From an uncultured bacterium (GTDB lineage Bacteria > Patescibacteriota > Patescibacteriia > Patescibacteriales > UBA12465): a stretch of DNA of 9,217 nucleotides. The notes under the pieces are model-generated. The model was not told where the DNA came from and ran no database searches. It saw nothing but the letters and a program-made list of their open reading frames with translations. Shown piece by piece: positions 6,025-9,217 of this stretch (its first letter is position 1; each line of letters opens with the position of its first letter). Position numbers and translations under genes: made by a program. Location: positions 1 to 9,217 of the forward strand of contig CAIVBF010000009.1 of NCBI GenBank assembly GCA_903904095.1, given 5' to 3'.

Positions 6025-7548
6025 ATGCAGTACATTGCGTACGTGCTTTACTTGGTCTTAGCTATTGGCGGTTTTTTTATTGGTATCTGGTATTATAAGA
6101 AAAATGCGAGCCAGAAAGAAAATAATGCCACCCAAAGAGCAGAAAAGATCATCGGTGAAGCTAAGATTAAAGAAAAAGATTTAGTTCTCCATGCCCAGGA
6201 CAAGGCCCTTCAAATCATTGAAGAATCAAAAAAAGAAGAGGCGGCCCGTCGTAACGAAATTAACAACCTGCAAAAAAGACTAGAACAGAGAGAAAATTCA
6301 TTCTCGCAAAAACTTCTAGACTTACAGGAGAAGCAACAAAAATTATACGATAAAGTTACTGAGGTTCAAGAAATAAAAGAAAAAATTAAAACAATTAAAG
6401 AAGAGCAGGAACAAAAGCTTGAAGAGCTAGCTAAATTAAGCAAGGACGATGCTAAAAATATTCTTTTAAAGAATATTGAAGATAAATGCGCCGAAGACTT
6501 GATGGTTAGAATAAATAAGTTAGAAAACGATTCGGAAGACGCTATTAACGAAAAGGCTAAAGATTTCTTAGCGCTAGCCATGCAAAGAATGGTTTCGGCT
6601 TATACGGTTGAGCTTACAACCACCACTGTTGATCTTCCTAATGATGAAATGAAAGGTAGAATTATCGGTCGTGAAGGCAGAAATATTAAAGCGATTGAGC
6701 AGATGACCGGCGTTGAAATCATTGTTGATGATATGCCTAATGCGATTACTGTTTCCGGCTTCTCTTTAATCCGCCGCCATATTGCTAAGAAGACTTTAGA
6801 TTATTTAATAAAAGATGGAAGAATCCATCCGACAAAAATTGAAGAGGCAGTTGAAAACGCGAAAAAAGATATTGCGATTGATATTAAAAAAGCGGGTGAA
6901 GAAGCGATGTACGAAGTTGGTATTACCGGCTTTGATCCTAAATTAGTTCAGATTATCGGCCGTTTAAAGTATAGAACTAGTTATGGCCAAAATGCACTGC
7001 GTCATTCCGTTGAGGTTGCTCATCTTTCGGCAATGTTAGCCGAACAATTAGGAGCTGATGTAACTCTTGCAAAAAAAGGCGGATTACTTCATGATATTGG
7101 TAAGGCGGTTGATCACGAAGTTCAAGGTAATCATACTGAGATTGGTCGTGATATTGCTCGTAAATTTAATTTACCGCCAGAAATTATTGCGCCGATTGAA
7201 ACTCACCACGAAGATAAACCAGCAACCTTAATTTCCGTTATCGTTAAGGTGGCTGATGCAATTTCTTCCGCTCGTCCGGGCGCCCGTTCCGATAATTACG
7301 AAAATTATATTCACCGTCTTGAAGAGCTTGAAAAGATTGCGACTTCTTTTGAAGGAATTGATAAGGCTTACGCTATTCAGGCTGGCCGCGAAGTTCGCGT
7401 TTTCGTTCAACCGGAAATGATTACTGACTTACAGGCTCATGAATTAGCCAGAGATATTGCCAAAAAGATTGAAACTGAGCTAAAATATCCAGGAGAGATT
7501 AAAGTTAATGTTATTAGAGAAATGCGCGTCACCGAGTTCGCTCGTTAG
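6025..7548 (+). CDS. rny: Ribonuclease Y
   Basis: RNase Y is a membrane-anchored endoribonuclease that starts mRNA decay in many bacteria lacking RNase E. The 507 residues show the full family layout, about the length of Bacillus RNase Y (520). An N-terminal membrane segment (3-24) is followed by a long charged coiled coil (about 30-190). The KH domain has GRIIGREGRN at 211-220. The HD domain has RHSVEVAH (326-333, His327), the LLHDIGKAVDHE stretch with the catalytic HD pair at 356-357, His370, THHED (393-397) and Asp411. All metal ligands appear intact. It is followed after 48 nt by the HU gene without a terminator, so the two may be co-transcribed. The ATG at 6025 is the first after an in-frame stop at 5998-6000; no Shine-Dalgarno sequence is visible. 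Confidence 0.96.
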   Translation: MQYIAYVLYLVLAIGGFFIGIWYYKKNASQKENNATQRAEKIIGEAKIKEKDLVLHAQDKALQIIEESKKEEAARRNEINNLQKRLEQRENSFSQKLLDLQEKQQKLYDKVTEVQEIKEKIKTIKEEQEQKLEELAKLSKDDAKNILLKNIEDKCAEDLMVRINKLENDSEDAINEKAKDFLALAMQRMVSAYTVELTTTTVDLPNDEMKGRIIGREGRNIKAIEQMTGVEIIVDDMPNAITVSGFSLIRRHIAKKTLDYLIKDGRIHPTKIEEAVENAKKDIAIDIKKAGEEAMYEVGITGFDPKLVQIIGRLKYRTSYGQNALRHSVEVAHLSAMLAEQLGADVTLAKKGGLLHDIGKAVDHEVQGNHTEIGRDIARKFNLPPEIIAPIETHHEDKPATLISVIVKVADAISSARPGARSDNYENYIHRLEELEKIATSFEGIDKAYAIQAGREVRVFVQPEMITDLQAHELARDIAKKIETELKYPGEIKVNVIREMRVTEFAR

Positions 7549-7596
7549 TAATAAAAATTTATTAGTTTGATTAATTCTCATTCTAATTATAAAAAT

Positions 7597-7884
7597 ATGA
7601 ACAAAGTACAACTCATCGACAAAATTTACAAAGACGTCGAAGGGCTAAGCAAAAAACAAGCGGAAAAAATGATTGATGTTTTAACCGACACAATCGTTGA
7701 AGAATTAAAAAATGATCACGAAGTAACTATTGCTGGCTTCGGAACATTTTTATCTCGCGTCCGCTACTCTCGCGGTGGTGTTAACCCACAAAAGCCAAGC
7801 GAGAGAATCACAATCCCGGCCGTTAAGGTTGCTAAATTTAAAACCGGCTATCATTTAAAGCAGGCTTTAAAAGGTAAGAGATAA
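7597..7884 (+). CDS. hup: HU-family DNA-binding protein
   Basis: HU proteins are small dimeric nucleoid proteins that bend and compact DNA. With the ATG at 7597 the product has 95 residues, the normal HU size. It begins MNKVQLIDKIYKDVEGLSKKQA, the typical N-terminal helix-turn-helix. GFGTF (47-51) starts the saddle, and the DNA-binding arm runs through RGGVNPQKPSERITIPA (59-75) to KVAKFKTG (77-84), followed by a basic C-terminal helix. An in-frame TTG at 7567 would add ten residues (MINSHSNYKN) not found in HU proteins, so it is rejected. Asn-Pro in the arm matches the residues HU inserts to kink DNA. The gene follows rny by 48 nt and probably shares its transcript. HU versus IHF cannot be settled by eye, but a single homodimeric HU is the simpler reading. 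Confidence 0.95.
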   Translation: MNKVQLIDKIYKDVEGLSKKQAEKMIDVLTDTIVEELKNDHEVTIAGFGTFLSRVRYSRGGVNPQKPSERITIPAVKVAKFKTGYHLKQALKGKR

Positions 7885-7906
7885 TTAAATAAAATATCCA
7901 AGTAAA

Positions 7907-7932
7907 AACACTTCCTTTTTTAAGGATGTGTT
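7907..7932 (+). terminator. Hairpin between HU and tRNA-Arg, weak terminator or processing site
   Basis: aacacttcctt (7907-7917) pairs with aaggatgtgtt (7922-7932) through 10 of 11 positions (one T-T mismatch) around a tttt loop. On the plus strand only cttg follows, so the U-tract is poor. It ends 3 nt before tRNA-Arg and may instead mark a cleavage or folding boundary at the tRNA 5' end. Confidence 0.4.
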
Positions 7933-7935
7933 CTT

Positions 7936-8009
7936 GCGCTCGTAGCTCAACTGGATAGAGCACTTGGCTTCGGACCAAGGGGTTGTGGGTTCAAATCCTG
8001 CCGGGCGCA
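7936..8009 (+). tRNA. tRNA-Arg(TCG)
   Basis: All four arms fold. The acceptor GCGCTCG pairs with CGGGCGC (8002-8008, one T-G pair), the D stem is GCTC/GAGC, and the anticodon stem CTTGG/CCAAG holds the loop CTTCGGA with anticodon TCG at 7970-7972, reading CGA and CGG. The T loop TTCAAAT is canonical. Discriminator A is at 8009 and no CCA is encoded, so a CCA-adding enzyme is needed. It is the first of two closely spaced tRNA genes. Confidence 0.96.
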
Positions 8010-8053
8010 CATTGTCTTGCAGACGCCCGAAAGGATAGACAAAAATACAAAAT

Positions 8054-8127
8054 GGCTGGGTAGCTCAGCTGGTTAGAGCGTAGCACTCATAACGCTAAGG
8101 TCGAGGGTCCGAGCCCCTCCTCAGCCA
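8054..8127 (+). tRNA. tRNA-Met(CAT), probably elongator
   Basis: Acceptor GGCTGGG pairs with CTCAGCC (8120-8126), the D stem is GCTC/GAGC, and the anticodon loop CTCATAA has CAT at 8088-8090. The stem TAGCA/CGCTA has an A-C mismatch next to the loop and lacks the three G-C pairs of an initiator. The T stem GAGGG/CCCTC is perfect, but the T loop is TCCGAGC, with C instead of T at position 55 (8109). Overall similarity, as I recall it, is closest to elongator Met of Firmicutes. A tRNA-Ile with lysidine is the alternative for any CAT anticodon; the T4-A69 and G5-C68 pairs argue mildly against it. No CCA is encoded. Confidence 0.93.
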
Positions 8128-8150
8128 CAAAAGATGAAAGCACAAAAAAT

Positions 8151-8846
8151 ATGAAAAAAATTATTTGTACAATCTTACTATTAATTTTTGGACTATTCGG
8201 GTTTTTTGCGAAGGCAGAAAATATTAAATATGATTATGATGATATAGAGGTAAGATATGCCGCCGAATTCACCGCTAATCCGCAAACTGAATACTTTCAA
8301 GCTAATAACTGGATAGTTTCTATAGCCGGAGGAATCGGCAAACCAATTCAGGTTGTTTATGGGATAGTAGACTTAAAGAAAAATGGCGAAACACAATTGT
8401 CTGAAGAATTTATTAAAGTTAGTGGTGAAGGTGGATCGGAAAGATTCTTAATTAATAGTGCATCATACGAGTATTATTCAGAAGGAAACTACAAAAATAT
8501 ACGTTCACTATTCTGGTCGGCAAAGAAATTAATAGACAATACGGTAGTAAAAGATTTTACCCCGCCGATTAAATCTATCGTATTAGCCCGTGAATTTGAC
8601 GAATCCCAAAATCTTAAAACCATAGCCCTTTCCTTTTCGCGTGAATTTACTAAAGAATACGCAACTGCTAATTTTCACAGTGAAGTATTAACTGATAATA
8701 TATATTTATCCGATCCCCAAACCTTTAATCAACGCGGGGTGCCAACGTCAATTGTTTCACCATCAGAAAACCAAATACGCAATCAAGCCGATATTTCTAA
8801 TCCCAGCAATTCAATTAATGTTCCGGCTCCTGAAATTTCAAACTAG
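8151..8846 (+). CDS. Exported protein of unknown function
   Basis: I do not recognise this 231-residue protein. It begins with a clear signal peptide: MKKI, a hydrophobic core (5-19) and an AKA site, so cleavage after Ala22 is expected. No lipobox Cys is present. The mature part (23 to about 190) alternates short hydrophobic and polar stretches and looks beta-rich, for example WIVSIAGGIGKPIQVVYGIVD (54-74) and KSIVLAREFD (141-150), with many aromatic residues. The last 35 or so residues are rich in Ser, Asn and Pro and probably disordered. Secretion or surface attachment is likely. The start codon lies 23 nt after tRNA-Met with no promoter or terminator between, so it may be expressed from the tRNA transcript. 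The next gene follows after 9 nt, so the two form an operon. Confidence 0.85.
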   Translation: MKKIICTILLLIFGLFGFFAKAENIKYDYDDIEVRYAAEFTANPQTEYFQANNWIVSIAGGIGKPIQVVYGIVDLKKNGETQLSEEFIKVSGEGGSERFLINSASYEYYSEGNYKNIRSLFWSAKKLIDNTVVKDFTPPIKSIVLAREFDESQNLKTIALSFSREFTKEYATANFHSEVLTDNIYLSDPQTFNQRGVPTSIVSPSENQIRNQADISNPSNSINVPAPEISN

Positions 8847-8855
8847 AAAAAAAAT

Positions 8856-9083
8856 ATGAAAAAAAATATTATACTCATACTGCTCTTTATACTTCTGATA
8901 ATAATCATCGTTTTTTTCATTATTGGCAAAAATCGTCTCAAGCAGCCAGATGTAACTAATAATCCTGTTAACCAAACTGCTGATTTAGCAACAAGTGTTG
9001 CTAGCAGCTCAAATAAACAACAGTTATCAAATAATGCTATGAATGATATAGAATCGGCTATTAAGGAAAAGCTAAAGAATTAA
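8856..9083 (+). CDS. Small single-pass membrane protein
   Basis: The 75-residue product starts MKKN, followed by an almost uninterrupted Ile/Leu/Phe membrane segment (5-24) and the positive stretch GKNRLK. A Ser/Asn/Thr-rich linker (30-57) leads to a short charged helix, NDIESAIKEKLKN, at the C-terminus. The lack of a cleavage motif suggests an uncleaved anchor; the basic residues on both sides leave topology open. The reading frame is supported by its position 9 nt after the exported-protein gene and by the aaaaaatATG start context shared with neighbours. No family is recognised. Its pairing with an exported protein suggests a joint envelope role, which is inference only. Confidence 0.75.
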   Translation: MKKNIILILLFILLIIIIVFFIIGKNRLKQPDVTNNPVNQTADLATSVASSSNKQQLSNNAMNDIESAIKEKLKN

Positions 9084-9101
9084 TTTTATTTTGATTTATT
9101 A

Positions 9102-9129
9102 TTGACAATATTTTTTTAATGTTTACAAT
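9102..9129 (+). promoter_or_regulatory. Predicted promoter of tRNA-Lys
   Basis: A perfect -35 TTGACA (9102-9107) and a -10 TACAAT (9124-9129) are 16 nt apart. Transcription would start near 9136, about 20 nt before the tRNA. It gives the tRNA independent expression from the genes upstream. Confidence 0.72.
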
Positions 9130-9154
9130 GTAAATATTGACTATAAGTCATAAT

Positions 9155-9217
9155 GCGCTGTTAGCTCAGTTGGTAGAGCGGCTCCCTCTTAAGGAGATGG
9201 TCGCTGGTTCGAATCCA
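9155..9217 (+). tRNA. tRNA-Lys(CTT), 3' end outside the window
   Basis: Visible are the acceptor 5' strand GCGCTGT, the D arm GCTC/GAGC, the anticodon loop CTCTTAA with CTT at 9188-9190, the variable region TGGTC, the T stem GCTGG and the canonical T loop TTCGAAT. The window ends three bases later. The outermost anticodon-stem pair is a G-A mismatch (9181 with 9197). CTT reads AAG; AAA would need a second tRNA-Lys(TTT) elsewhere. Confidence 0.92.

Noticed and set aside
7567..7593. Promoter TTGATT / TATAAA before HU
   Set aside because: The spacer is 15 nt and the -10 box would end 3 nt before the ATG, placing transcription start inside the gene.
7567..7596. TTG start giving HU a ten-residue N-terminal extension
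   Set aside because: HU proteins begin at the MNK helix; the ATG at 7597 has the A/T-rich start context of the other genes, and the extra residues match nothing in the family.
8012..8042. Hairpin TTGTCT / AGACAA between tRNA-Arg and tRNA-Met as terminator
   Set aside because: Only 6 bp with a 19-nt loop and no U-tract; more likely plain tRNA spacer.
1..9217. CRISPR array, insertion sequence or prophage genes
   Set aside because: No spaced direct repeats, transposase, integrase or phage protein is visible on either strand.

Overview
The window is AT-rich (roughly a third G+C by eye), tightly packed and uses the standard code. Core genes sit beside uncharacterised ones. No coding start has a convincing Shine-Dalgarno sequence; most ATGs follow an A/T run such as aaaatATG. 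Together with a short IF-2 (659 residues), RNase Y instead of RNase E, tRNA genes without encoded CCA, and two members of a hypothetical family I associate with Patescibacteria, this suggests a Candidate Phyla Radiation bacterium, perhaps Parcubacteria-like. That assignment is inference; there is no rRNA gene to test it.

Layout. 1-325 (+) is the 3' end of trmD, facing a DHH/DHHA1 phosphoesterase of the NrnA type (385-1395, -) across a shared bidirectional terminator. Next on the minus strand is a hypothetical gene here called P1 (1554-2243), then the rbfA-infB operon (2399-4756), then a second hypothetical gene, P2 (4946-5611). P1 and P2 are paralogues. Each has its own promoter, leader hairpin and terminator, so they look like stand-alone cassettes on either side of infB-rbfA. 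A 413-base gene-free stretch follows. On the plus strand come rny (6025-7548), an HU-family gene (7597-7884), tRNA-Arg(TCG), tRNA-Met(CAT), a gene for an exported protein (8151-8846), a gene for a small single-pass membrane protein (8856-9083), and a promoter leading into tRNA-Lys(CTT), which is cut by the window edge.

How the genes work together. The minus-strand order infB-rbfA-(P1)-nrnA matches the common bacterial order infB-rbfA-nrnA (translation initiation, 30S maturation, nanoRNA degradation), here split by P1 and by separate transcription signals. rny adds an RNA-decay nuclease, HU a nucleoid protein, and the tRNAs and TrmD serve translation.

The most interesting signal is a leader element of about 36-38 nt shared by P1 and P2. 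It is a hairpin showing GGGWAG in the loop, with two compensatory base-pair changes between the copies, followed by a conserved ATTTAAAAA. It starts about 26 nt downstream of the predicted transcription start in both cases. It looks like a structured regulatory RNA attached to this gene family. Also notable are a 16-bp dyad over the infB -35 box and a tRNA-Met with C instead of T at position 55.
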